Below, in pieces: positions 51,158 to 58,530 of a stretch of 64,000 nucleotides of DNA. The translations under genes were made by a program, and so were the position numbers. How positions within the stretch are numbered: the stretch's first letter is position 1; each line of letters opens with the position of its first letter. The notes under the pieces are model-generated. The model ran no database searches. It saw nothing but the letters and a program-made list of their open reading frames with translations, and was not told the DNA's origin. The DNA comes from Clostridiales bacterium (lineage in GTDB: Bacteria; Bacillota; Clostridia; Christensenellales; Aristaeellaceae), in the NCBI GenBank assembly GCA_022787165.1, contig JALFVL010000025.1:57810-121809 (forward strand), written 5' to 3'.

Positions 51158-52098
51158 GCGCGCACCTCCTCCCGCGCGAGCACGCGGGCCAGCAAAGAGC
51201 CTTCATAGACGAGCGGGTATTCCCGCAGGGTGAAGAGCAGGCCGTCGACCGGCGAGACGATGGGCGTGTCATCCCCCGTGAGCGGGTTGATGATCTCGCC
51301 GATGACCTCGCCCGCATGGACGTTTTCCCAGTGCGTTGCCGTGGGTACAAACATGCCCAGCGTCGGCGCGTTGAGGAAGGAAACGCGGCCGTCGGTGGAG
51401 ACGATCGGCTCGCGCACGGCGGGCGCTTCGCCCTGCCAGATGCCCAGACTGTGCATCAGATGGAAAATGCCGCAGAGCAGCTGGTCGCCAAAGGCGCGCG
51501 TGATGCGCATGCCCACGCCCATCTCTACCACCAGCGTCGGCACGCCGCGGGTGTTGAGCGTGTGCGCCAGCGTGCTTTGCAGCACGGGCGCGCTCGCGTG
51601 TACCCAGATGAAGTCGCAGTTGAGCTGACGCGCATAGGGAAGCAGCGTGCGCGCCGTCGTTTCCGAGACGCGCACCTGCGGAATCTCCCGCAGGAAGATG
51701 TTGCTGGCGTGTACGTCGATGCACACGTCGCTGCCCTCGATATCGCGGATGATGCTGTTGGCGGCATATTCCGCCATGGAGCCGTCCTCGCTGCCAGGAA
51801 AGATGCGGTTCATGTCCAGGTCAAAGCCCGGCACGCCGCGCGTGATGGAGTCGATGCCCAGCGGGTTGAGCGCCGGATAGATGTCCACGATGCCGCGCAG
51901 CAGCTGAGGTTGCTCGCGGATGCGCCGGGCGAGCTCGTAGCAGACGTACTGCCCCTCAAGCTCGTCGCCGTGGGTGCCTGTGACGACGCTCAGGCGGCGG
52001 AGACCATGCGCCGGCCCCTCGGGCGCCAGACGCAGCTTCTGAATGCGCATCTGCTCATCCACCGGGAGATGGACGGAGACGACCTGTTCAATGCTCAA
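51154..52098 (-). CDS. Succinylglutamate desuccinylase/aspartoacylase family protein
   Basis: The 314-residue zinc hydrolase has the metal site VTGTHGDELEG (His, Glu) and CIDVHASN (His), the catalytic Glu in TLVVEMGVGM, and the core LDMNRIFPG. The C-terminal domain is a barrel-sandwich (GMFVPTATHWENVHAGEV, GEIINPLTGDD). It should remove an acyl group from an N-acyl amino acid or similar compound. The start is TTG 52098, directly after AAGGAGGGG; an ATG 4 nt upstream is out of frame and stops after four codons. A much longer in-frame extension is antisense to the next gene and is rejected. Confidence 0.88.
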   Translation of the reverse strand: MSIEQVVSVHLPVDEQMRIQKLRLAPEGPAHGLRRLSVVTGTHGDELEGQYVCYELARRIREQPQLLRGIVDIYPALNPLGIDSITRGVPGFDLDMNRIFPGSEDGSMAEYAANSIIRDIEGSDVCIDVHASNIFLREIPQVRVSETTARTLLPYARQLNCDFIWVHASAPVLQSTLAHTLNTRGVPTLVVEMGVGMRITRAFGDQLLCGIFHLMHSLGIWQGEAPAVREPIVSTDGRVSFLNAPTLGMFVPTATHWENVHAGEVIGEIINPLTGDDTPIVSPVDGLLFTLREYPLVYEGSLLARVLAREEVRA

Positions 52099-52128
52099 AC
52101 ATACCCCTCCTTGAAGACCGATGCTCCC

Positions 52129-52157
52129 ATTATACACCGGAGTGCGGCGTTTTGAAA
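52129..52157 (-). promoter_or_regulatory. Probable promoter of the aspartoacylase-dus unit
   Basis: Minus-strand TATAAT (52134-52129) with TTTCAA 17 bp upstream (52157-52152). The -10 is perfect, the -35 weak. Confidence 0.55.
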
Positions 52158-52187
52158 GCACTGTTTTGAGAAAAATGGCAAATTTTG

Positions 52188-52272
52188 CAGGATTATCGTT
52201 GACATGATGCAGAATCTGTGATATCGTATCGATATAAGGAGAATTTTTTACAGGATTGCGATGCAAAATCTG
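52188..52272 (+). promoter_or_regulatory. Promoter and repeated inverted-repeat sites upstream of the ATP-grasp operon
   Basis: TTGACA (52199-52204) and TATCGT (52222-52227) are 17 bp apart. Two similar imperfect inverted repeats, CAGGATT...AATCTG, occur at 52188-52218 (spanning the -35) and 52251-52272 (in the leader). The palindrome ATATCG-TAT-CGATAT covers the -10. The arrangement suggests operators for an unidentified regulator. Confidence 0.55.
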
Positions 52273-52332
52273 CCGAAATGAGCGTATATCCTGCGGGATT
52301 CCCCAACTCAAGCGAGCAAGGAGGAAGCACGA

Positions 52333-53646
52333 ATGCGGAACCTGACCGAACACGCCGATTCCATCAACCGCCTGCTGTCGCGCTATGGCGTGAAATTCGG
52401 CATCTATAAAAACCAGACCTTCCATGAGCAGCTCTTTCCCTTCGACGCGCTGCCGCGAATCATCACGCATGATGAATTTGCCGTGCTTGACAAGGGCCTG
52501 CGCCAGCGGGTGGATGCGCTCAACCTGTTCCTTTCCGATATCTATCACGAAAAAAAGATCGTCAGGGACGGCGTGCTCCCTCAGGAATTCCTCTTCGCCA
52601 GCAAGGGCTATCTGCCCGAATGCGAGGGGATCACGCCGCCTGCGGGCATCTACAGCCATATTTCCGGCATCGACCTGGTGCAGGCGAAGGATGGCGGCTG
52701 GTATATTCTGGAGGATAACCTGCGCATCCCCTCCGGCGCGAGCTATCCGCTCATCGCGCGTGAGCTTTGCCGCCGTGCGAGCCCGCAGACCTTCCGCCAG
52801 AACGACATCGTCGACAACCGCAACTACGCCGACATGCTGCGCGACATGATGGACTATGTTTCCGCGCCGGGCATGCGCGTCATTCTGACGCCGGGACGCT
52901 ACAATGCCGCCTATTTTGAGCACAGCTACCTTGCCGAGCGCACGGACAGCGCGTTGGCCTCCAACGCCGATCTCTACGTGGAGGACAACCGCGTCTACTA
53001 CCGCGATTACCTGGGCCAGGCGCAGCGCGTCGGCGTCATCTACCGTCGGCTGAGCGACGAATATCTTGATCCGCTGACCTTCCTGCCCGAAAGCCTGATC
53101 GGCGTGCCCGGTCTGATGGCAGCCTACCGCGCGGGCAACGTCGCCATTGTCAACGCGCCGGGCAACGGCGTGGCCGACGACAAGGGCATCTACTATTTTG
53201 TGCCGAAGATGATCAAATATTATCTCGGCGAGGAGCCCGTCCTGAAAAACGCGCCGACCTATCTGCCCTTCTACGAGGAGGACTACCGCTTCGTGATGGA
53301 GAATCTCGAGCGTCTGGTTGTCAAGGATGTCTCCGAGGCGGGCGGCTATGGCGTCGTATTTGGCAGCAACCTGACGGCTCAGGAGCTGGAAACGCTGCGC
53401 AAGACCATCGAGCGCGAGCCGCGCCGCTTCATCGCCCAGGAGGTCATCGACTTCATTGACCTGCCTGTGATGGAGGATGGCCAGCAGGTCATGCGCAAGG
53501 CCGACCTGCGCGCGTTCGTGCTCTCCGGGCGCGAGACCCGCGTCTGGCCGAGCGGGCTGACGCGCTTTGCCCGCCAGAAGGACAGCTTCGTCGTCAATTC
53601 TTCGCAAGGAGGAGGCTTTAAGGACACATGGGTATTATCTCGCTAG
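52333..53646 (+). CDS. Circularly permuted ATP-grasp type 2 protein
   Basis: The 437-residue protein matches the CP-ATPgrasp family (former DUF404/DUF407): LPRIITHDEFAVLDKGLRQR, LFLSDIYHEKKIVRDG, YILEDNLRIPSGASYPL, LTPGRYNAAYFEHSYLA, and the C-terminal KDVSEAGGYGVVFGSN. Such enzymes probably form peptide-like amide bonds with ATP. It is the first gene of a three-gene unit with alpha-E and transglutaminase-like proteins, a conserved trio known across bacteria. AAGGAGG precedes the ATG. The product is unknown. Confidence 0.93.
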   Translation: MRNLTEHADSINRLLSRYGVKFGIYKNQTFHEQLFPFDALPRIITHDEFAVLDKGLRQRVDALNLFLSDIYHEKKIVRDGVLPQEFLFASKGYLPECEGITPPAGIYSHISGIDLVQAKDGGWYILEDNLRIPSGASYPLIARELCRRASPQTFRQNDIVDNRNYADMLRDMMDYVSAPGMRVILTPGRYNAAYFEHSYLAERTDSALASNADLYVEDNRVYYRDYLGQAQRVGVIYRRLSDEYLDPLTFLPESLIGVPGLMAAYRAGNVAIVNAPGNGVADDKGIYYFVPKMIKYYLGEEPVLKNAPTYLPFYEEDYRFVMENLERLVVKDVSEAGGYGVVFGSNLTAQELETLRKTIEREPRRFIAQEVIDFIDLPVMEDGQQVMRKADLRAFVLSGRETRVWPSGLTRFARQKDSFVVNSSQGGGFKDTWVLSR

Positions 53647-54302
53647 AAAAGAGGGACCGGCTCATCTGGCTGGGCCGCTATACGGAACGCACCTTTACGC
53701 TCTGCCGCGCGCTGAGCCGCTATTTTGACCACATGATCGACATGGATGAGAACGCCTACAAGGGCTTCCTCGACTGTCTCGGTCTGCCCTATATCTACAA
53801 GGACAGCGACGACTTCATCGCAACCTATGTCTTCGATCTCAAGGATCCCAACTCGCTGGCCAGTCAGCTCTCCCGCGCGCTGGATAACGCGATCGTCATG
53901 CGCGAGGAGCTCTCCAGCGACACGCTCTGCTATATCCAGATGGCGCAGGACACGCTGCGCGCCGGCTGTCACGACAGCGCGCCGATGCTGATCCTGCAAA
54001 ACGTCGTCGACGATCTCTTCGCATTCTGGGGCAGCGCGGATGACAACGTCGTCAGCGAGGATTGCCGCACGTTGATGAAGTGCGGCAAGTATGTCGAGCG
54101 GCTTGACCTCTATGTCCGCCTCGGCTATCCGTACCACGATATTGACAAGGAGACGAGCAAGCTGCTCAACCGGCTCTCCAAGGTGCGCTTCGCCTACAAC
54201 GAGCCTGCGGCCAAGCGCCTCATCGGCCTGACGGCGGACGAGGAAAGCTACCATGCGAACAGGCAGCAGATTCTCAATCTGCTCTGCTCGGTGCTCGCAT
54301 GA
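53628..54302 (+). CDS. Alpha-E domain protein
   Basis: The 224-residue helical protein (former DUF403) starts LEKRDRLIWLGRYTERTFTLCRALSRYFDHMID and is rich in conserved acidic and Arg residues. The alpha-E domain occurs next to, or fused with, circularly permuted ATP-grasp enzymes and is thought to assist the peptide synthesis. It is somewhat shorter than the roughly 300-residue versions. It overlaps the preceding gene by 19 nt and the next by 4 nt, which indicates tight coupling. Confidence 0.9.
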   Translation: MGIISLEKRDRLIWLGRYTERTFTLCRALSRYFDHMIDMDENAYKGFLDCLGLPYIYKDSDDFIATYVFDLKDPNSLASQLSRALDNAIVMREELSSDTLCYIQMAQDTLRAGCHDSAPMLILQNVVDDLFAFWGSADDNVVSEDCRTLMKCGKYVERLDLYVRLGYPYHDIDKETSKLLNRLSKVRFAYNEPAAKRLIGLTADEESYHANRQQILNLLCSVLA

Positions 54303-55060
54303 AGCGATTTACTTTTTCCTATGCGCTGACGCTGGACTTTTCGCAGCCCGTTTCGAAGCATTCCTTCCTCCTGCGCTTTGCGCCGGAAAGCGGCGCCGCC
54401 CAGCAGGTCTGGGGGCTGGACCTTTCCTGCCAGCCGGAGGCGCTGCTTCCGTTGACGCGCGACGCCTTTGGCAACCGGCTGGCCATCGGGCATCTGGAGG
54501 CGCCGGCTTCCTCGCTGACCTTTGCCGTGCGGGGCGATTGCCTGCTGCGCGGCGAGCCGATTGAGGCGGATTGCCCCGTGTTCTACGCCATGCAGACGGA
54601 GCGGACGGCGCCTGACGCCGAGCTGCGCGCGCTGGCGCAGGGGCTTCCGGGGGACGCGGAGGATGCCGCCCTGCTGGCCGCAGAGCGCATCCGCGCAAGG
54701 GTCGTCTATCAAAAGGGCGTGACCGACGAGCGGACGACGGCGGTGCAGGCGCTTGAGCGGGGCGCGGGCGTCTGTCAGGACATGGCGCATCTGCTGCTTT
54801 GCGTGCTGCGCGAGGCGAAAATCCCCGCGCGCTACGTCGTCGGGCTGATCCCCGGCGAGGGGGAGACGCATGCCTGGGTGGAGGTCTATGACGGGAAGCG
54901 CTTTATCGGCGTCGACCCGACGCACCTGAAGCGGACGGACGATACTTACCTGCGCGTGAGCACCGGCCGTGACAGCCGGGACTGCGCGATCAACCGCGGC
55001 GTCTTTTCCGGCGCGGCGAAGCAGACGATGGCCGTGTTGGCGAGGATGATCGAGGTCTGA
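54299..55060 (+). CDS. Transglutaminase-like cysteine protease family protein
   Basis: The 253-residue protein has the catalytic triad of the transglutaminase fold: Cys in RGAGVCQDMAHLLLCVLR (about 159), His in GETHAWVEVYDGKRF and Asp in GVDPTHLKRTDDTYLRV. An N-terminal beta domain (about 1-110) is typical of the version paired with alpha-E proteins. No signal peptide is seen. It may trim or transfer the peptide made by the ATP-grasp partner. It is closed by a terminator at 55085-55127. Confidence 0.92.
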   Translation: MKRFTFSYALTLDFSQPVSKHSFLLRFAPESGAAQQVWGLDLSCQPEALLPLTRDAFGNRLAIGHLEAPASSLTFAVRGDCLLRGEPIEADCPVFYAMQTERTAPDAELRALAQGLPGDAEDAALLAAERIRARVVYQKGVTDERTTAVQALERGAGVCQDMAHLLLCVLREAKIPARYVVGLIPGEGETHAWVEVYDGKRFIGVDPTHLKRTDDTYLRVSTGRDSRDCAINRGVFSGAAKQTMAVLARMIEV

Positions 55061-55084
55061 TGCGGAATTGCCCATACAAACGTG

Positions 55085-55127
55085 AAAAGGGGAGCCTGGG
55101 GGAATGAATCCCTCGGACTCCCTTTTT
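55085..55127. terminator. Bidirectional terminator
   Basis: AAAAGGGGAG (55085-55094 region) pairs with CTCCCTTTTT, with an inner GGG/CCC helix. It serves the transglutaminase operon and the convergent radical SAM gene. Confidence 0.8.
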
Positions 55128-55164
55128 GCATTGCGCTGACAATTGATTGAAGTGGAAAACCGGC

Positions 55165-56289
55165 TCAGAGCACGATGTCCCCCGGACGGTAGCCCTCGGG
55201 CAGGGGCTCCTCTTTAACGAAACGGAAATCCGGGTCGCGCAGCGTCGGCAGGAAGGCCTCGTAGGGAATCCGCGGGAATTCGCAGCCATAGCTGCTCGCG
55301 CCGAACCAGCCGCCCTCCTGCGCGCGCAGGTTGAGATCGCGGGCGAATTTCGTCATGTTGCAGCAGTCGTGTACGGCGATACCCCAGCCCTCCTCGGCAG
55401 CCAAGCGCATGAAGCGGAGCGTCAGCTCGTGGCTCCAGATGGGGGAGATGTAGCCGTGACGCGTCATGTACATCGGCTCGCCCTCGTAGTTGCCGATGTT
55501 GTTGGGATTGAGGTGCAGCTCGGCGCAGTTGATGAAGTCGACACCCGTGCCGAGGATTGCATCCTTCTTGCGCAGGAACGCCTCGAAGAACTCGGGCGTC
55601 ATCGGCGTCTCAATGCCCACGCGGGGGATGAATCGCTTCGCCGTGCGGATGGCCTCGATCACGCTGTCCGCGCAGGCGGTTGCGCCGAGGTTGAAGCGCA
55701 GCTCGTCAAGCCCGGCCTCACCCAGCATCCGCAGGTTTTCCTCGTTGGCGAGCGTGCCGTTGGTGTACATGTGCTGATGGACGCCGGCCTCGTGGAAGCG
55801 GCGGATGATGCCGCCGTAGAGCTCGATCTCCATGAATGGCTCCAGGTAGACGTAGGAGACGCCGGTGGGGCGGTTCTTCATGGAGAGAAGAAGAGGGACA
55901 TCCTCCTCACGGTACTTGCTCCCGCCGATCTCCCACATGCCCTCTCCAATGGGCGGCTGACAATCGAGCTCGCCGTAGTTGTAGCAGAAGCGGCACTGGA
56001 TGTTGCATCGGTTCGTCTTGCGGATGGCGCTCAGCCCTGTGCCCAGCAGACAGGAGCAGCAGCCCTTCGGGAAGCGATCCACCGGGCCGACAAAGCGCGT
56101 GCGCTCCTTGAGCGATTGCAGATGCGGAATCTCCCGCGCGAGCGCGTCGCAGCGCGCCTGCTCGGCCAGCTCGATCTGGGAGAGCACGGCGTAGAGAAGC
56201 TCCTGCTGATGGGGGAGCAGCTCCTCCTCCTCGGGCAGCGCGGCGAAGAATTCAAACCACATCAGGGCGTCCTTTTTTGAAATATACAT
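55165..56289 (-). CDS. Radical SAM protein
   Basis: The 374-residue protein has the cluster motif CNIQCRFCYNYG (Cys-x3-Cys-x2-Cys) near residue 98, preceded by a further Cys pair in FPKGCCSCLLGTGLSAIRKT. It continues as a partial TIM barrel with YTNGTLANEENLRMLGEAG. A helical N-terminal region of about 70 residues is unusual. The C-terminus has CCNMTKFARDLNLR and ASSYGCEFPRI, Cys residues that could hold an auxiliary cluster. CAGGAGG precedes the ATG. It stands alone with its own promoter, and its substrate is unknown. Confidence 0.85.
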   Translation of the reverse strand: MYISKKDALMWFEFFAALPEEEELLPHQQELLYAVLSQIELAEQARCDALAREIPHLQSLKERTRFVGPVDRFPKGCCSCLLGTGLSAIRKTNRCNIQCRFCYNYGELDCQPPIGEGMWEIGGSKYREEDVPLLLSMKNRPTGVSYVYLEPFMEIELYGGIIRRFHEAGVHQHMYTNGTLANEENLRMLGEAGLDELRFNLGATACADSVIEAIRTAKRFIPRVGIETPMTPEFFEAFLRKKDAILGTGVDFINCAELHLNPNNIGNYEGEPMYMTRHGYISPIWSHELTLRFMRLAAEEGWGIAVHDCCNMTKFARDLNLRAQEGGWFGASSYGCEFPRIPYEAFLPTLRDPDFRFVKEEPLPEGYRPGDIVL

Positions 56290-56361
56290 GGTTCCTCCTG
56301 AACCGGCAGAATATGCCGGAGACTCTTCTGATCGTTCCGGCCGGATGCCGGAGATATCGTC

Positions 56362-56390
56362 ATTATACCATGAAACTCCACGCGCGGCAA
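56362..56390 (-). promoter_or_regulatory. Promoter of the radical SAM gene
   Basis: Minus-strand TTGCCG (56390-56385) and TATAAT (56367-56362), spacer 17 bp. Confidence 0.7.
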
Positions 56391-56403
56391 TGCGGACAGA
56401 CGC

Positions 56404-56430
56404 TTGACGCGCGCGCAGCGGGCTTTTATA
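56404..56430 (+). promoter_or_regulatory. Possible promoter of the Sir2 gene
   Basis: TTGACG (56404-56409) and TATACT (56425-56430) have a short 15-bp spacer, so strength is uncertain. Confidence 0.45.
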
Positions 56431-56485
56431 CTGAGAAGGACGCATCGACGATAGGCTGTCGTCAGAAACGGGGGGACGAAGCGAG

Positions 56486-57229
56486 ATGAAAACCCTACAG
56501 GAGATTATGGACAGGTCGAAACGACTGGTGTTCTTTGGTGGCGCGGGCGTATCGACGGCCAGCGGTATTCCCGATTTTCGCGGGGAAAACGGGCTGTACC
56601 GGCAGAAATACGGAGGCCTGACGCCGGAGATGATGCTCAGCCAGTCGTTTTTTTACCTGCACCCGGATCTGTTCTTCGAGTTTTACCGCGAGCACATGCT
56701 CCATCCCGACGCGCAGCCCAACGCCGCGCATCGCAAGCTGGCGGAGCTGGAGCGCGCGGGAAAGCTCACGGGCCTGGTGACGCAAAACATCGATGGGCTG
56801 CACAGAAAGGCAGGCAACCGCCTCGTCTATGAGCTGCACGGCAGCGTTTACGAAAACTACTGCATGGATTGCCGAAGGCCGTACAGCCTGGAGTGGCTGA
56901 TGAAGACGTCTGGCGTTCCGCGCTGCGAGGACTGCGGCGCCGTGGTCAAGCCCTACGTCACGCTTTACGGCGAGGCGCCGGATCATTATGCGATGACCGG
57001 GGCCTGCCGGGAAATCTCGGGCTGCGATACGCTGATCGTCGCGGGGACAAGCCTGGAGGTCGAGCCTGCGGCCTCCTGCCTGGAATACTTCCGGGGAAAG
57101 GAGCTCGTCGTCATCAACAGGGAGGAGACGCCGGCCGACGCGCGGGCGACGCTCGTGCTGCGCGGGGATATTGAGGAGGTCATGGACGCGCTGATCGTGC
57201 GGGAAAACCCGGCTGGCAGAGGGCGATGA
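56486..57229 (+). CDS. Sir2-family NAD-dependent protein deacetylase
   Basis: The 247-residue sirtuin has the NAD motif FFGGAGVSTASGIPDFRGENG (17-37), the catalytic His in LVYELHGSVYENYC after TQNIDGLHRKAGN, and the zinc finger CMDC...CEDCG. The late motifs AGTSLEVEPAA and VINREETPAD are present. It removes acyl groups from lysines of cytoplasmic proteins. Its own promoter lies upstream; smpB follows after 77 nt. Confidence 0.95.
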   Translation: MKTLQEIMDRSKRLVFFGGAGVSTASGIPDFRGENGLYRQKYGGLTPEMMLSQSFFYLHPDLFFEFYREHMLHPDAQPNAAHRKLAELERAGKLTGLVTQNIDGLHRKAGNRLVYELHGSVYENYCMDCRRPYSLEWLMKTSGVPRCEDCGAVVKPYVTLYGEAPDHYAMTGACREISGCDTLIVAGTSLEVEPAASCLEYFRGKELVVINREETPADARATLVLRGDIEEVMDALIVRENPAGRGR

Positions 57230-57244
57230 ACTCCCGCGCATGGG

Positions 57245-57274
57245 TTGCATTCCGCCCCGGGTTTGTGCTATACT
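57245..57274 (+). promoter_or_regulatory. smpB promoter
   Basis: TTGCAT (57245-57250) and TATACT (57269-57274) with an 18-bp spacer, inside the 77-nt gap after the Sir2 gene. Confidence 0.65.
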
Positions 57275-57306
57275 GAGACGCAGCGGCGAAACGGGGAGGG
57301 AATCGT

Positions 57307-57780
57307 ATGGCGCGGGCGAAGGGCATCAAGCCGATGGCTCAGAACAGAAAAGCGTTTCACGATTACTTCGTCGAGGAGCGCATCGAATGCGGCATGGAGC
57401 TGCATGGCACGGAGGTCAAGAGCATGCGCCAGGGACGCATGAATCTGAAGGAGAGCTTTGCCATCGTCAAGGACGGCGAGGTGCTCGTCTGCGGCATGCA
57501 TATCAGCCCGTATGAGCAGGGCAACATCTTCAATACCGACCCGCTGCGGCAGAAGAAGCTCCTGCTGCATAAGAGTCAGATCCGCCATCTGGCGCAGGAG
57601 GCCGGCAAGATGGGCTATTCGCTCATTCCGCTACAGGTGTATCTCAAGGATGGCCGCTTCAAGCTGGAGCTGGGCCTTTGCAAGGGCAAAAAGCTGCATG
57701 ACAAACGCGAGGACATGGCGGAGCGCGACGCCAAGCGCGACATCCAGCGCGCGCTGAGAAGCAAAAACCGCGGCGAATGA
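57307..57780 (+). CDS. smpB: SsrA-binding protein SmpB
   Basis: The 157-residue protein binds tmRNA and brings it to stalled ribosomes. The family sequence is clear: NRKAFHDYFVEERIECGMEL, GTEVKSMRQGRMNLKES, and the basic C-terminal tail DKREDMAERDAKRDIQRALRS that becomes helical in the mRNA channel. GGGAGGGAATCGT precedes the ATG. The tmRNA gene begins 38 nt downstream. Confidence 0.97.
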   Translation: MARAKGIKPMAQNRKAFHDYFVEERIECGMELHGTEVKSMRQGRMNLKESFAIVKDGEVLVCGMHISPYEQGNIFNTDPLRQKKLLLHKSQIRHLAQEAGKMGYSLIPLQVYLKDGRFKLELGLCKGKKLHDKREDMAERDAKRDIQRALRSKNRGE

Positions 57781-57818
57781 CAGGGCCTGCCGCGGCAAGA
57801 AAAGACGGCCTGTTTTAT

Positions 57819-58167
57819 GGGGGTGTACTGGTTTCGACGGGATTGTGGGCGGCCGGGTAAGCGAGCCGTGGCCCCGGGCCACGTAAAAACCGGGAAATTA
57901 AAAATGAACTGACAATAACGATTATTGCCTCGCGGCCTGATTAGGCTGCGCGTCGGCCCAGTGATCCCGCTGCACTGGTCACCGGCGTCAATTTAGCGGG
58001 CCATGACCATGCCTAAGCTTTGCCGCATGGCCACATCATGAAGCTACCAAATCCTTAAGCCTGTCTGCGGGCGTCTGGACGCGGGAAATCCAAAACACAG
58101 ACTGCGCTCGGAGAAAGCCTGGCAGTCGCTTTTTCGGACAGGGGTTCGATTCCCCTCACCTCCACCA
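57819..58167 (+). ncRNA. ssrA: tmRNA (transfer-messenger RNA)
   Basis: The 5' end GGGGGTG (57819-57825) pairs with CACCTCC before the encoded ACCA at 58164-58167. The T-arm GGGGTTCGATTCCCC and the 5' GGTTTCGACGGG box are typical. The most plausible tag frame runs from ACT 57908 to TGA 57938 and reads TDNNDYCLAA, ending in the usual degron-like LAA. Several pseudoknot-capable GC stems follow. It sits directly behind smpB. The 3' end is a common target site for genomic islands. Confidence 0.96.
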
Positions 58168-58170
58168 TAT

Positions 58171-58210
58171 AACCACCCAAGTTTTGATACGAAGCTTGGG
58201 TGGTTATTTT
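58171..58210 (+). terminator. tmRNA terminator
   Basis: AACCACCCAAG (58171-58181) pairs perfectly with CTTGGGTGGTT (58195-58205), followed by ATTTTTG. Confidence 0.95.
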
Positions 58211-58212
58211 TG

Positions 58213-58468
58213 CATGTTTGGACTGATAGAACGTCAGAATATGGGGCGGTAACGACAATAATCTCCTTTTTGACGAGGGAAAATGAAGGATTGGCGTCAT
58301 TTGGCTGGAGTGGGTTCGTCCCTGTCCGGCTTTTTTGATGCCCGGAAACGGAGATTTTTTCGCAGAATGGGGGAGGACGCGGCGAAAATGCACCCACTTT
58401 GGACGATTTGGGGGAAACGTCCGGAGTATAGGGGGAATCGTCCGGAGTACGGGCAGAGATGCTTGGCA
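58213..58468. other. Non-coding gap with a 21-bp tandem repeat
   Basis: No gene is supported between the tmRNA terminator and the next promoter. Near its right end two copies of a 20-bp sequence (58411-58430 and 58432-58451), 18 of 20 identical and containing GTCCGGAGTA, lie 17 bp upstream of the -35 box. They could be regulator-binding sites. Long reading frames on either strand here are not supported. Confidence 0.6.
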
Positions 58469-58497
58469 TTGTGACATCCGCGCACTCATGGTATAAT
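58469..58497 (+). promoter_or_regulatory. Promoter of the alpha/beta hydrolase gene
   Basis: TTGTGA (58469-58474) and a perfect TATAAT (58492-58497), spacer 17 bp. Confidence 0.75.
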
Positions 58498-58530
58498 GCA
58501 GAAAGAGGGATCGAAGGAGGCATGGCTCGT

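Noticed and set aside
48623..51208. An 861-codon plus-strand open frame opposite the potassium uptake, dus and aspartoacylase genes
   Set aside because: Antisense to three clearly recognised genes; Arg/Ala/Gln-rich shadow composition and no ribosome binding site logic.
51154..53607. A long N-terminal extension of the aspartoacylase-like gene
   Set aside because: The extension lies antisense to the ATP-grasp gene; a TTG with a strong ribosome binding site at 52098 gives the normal family length.
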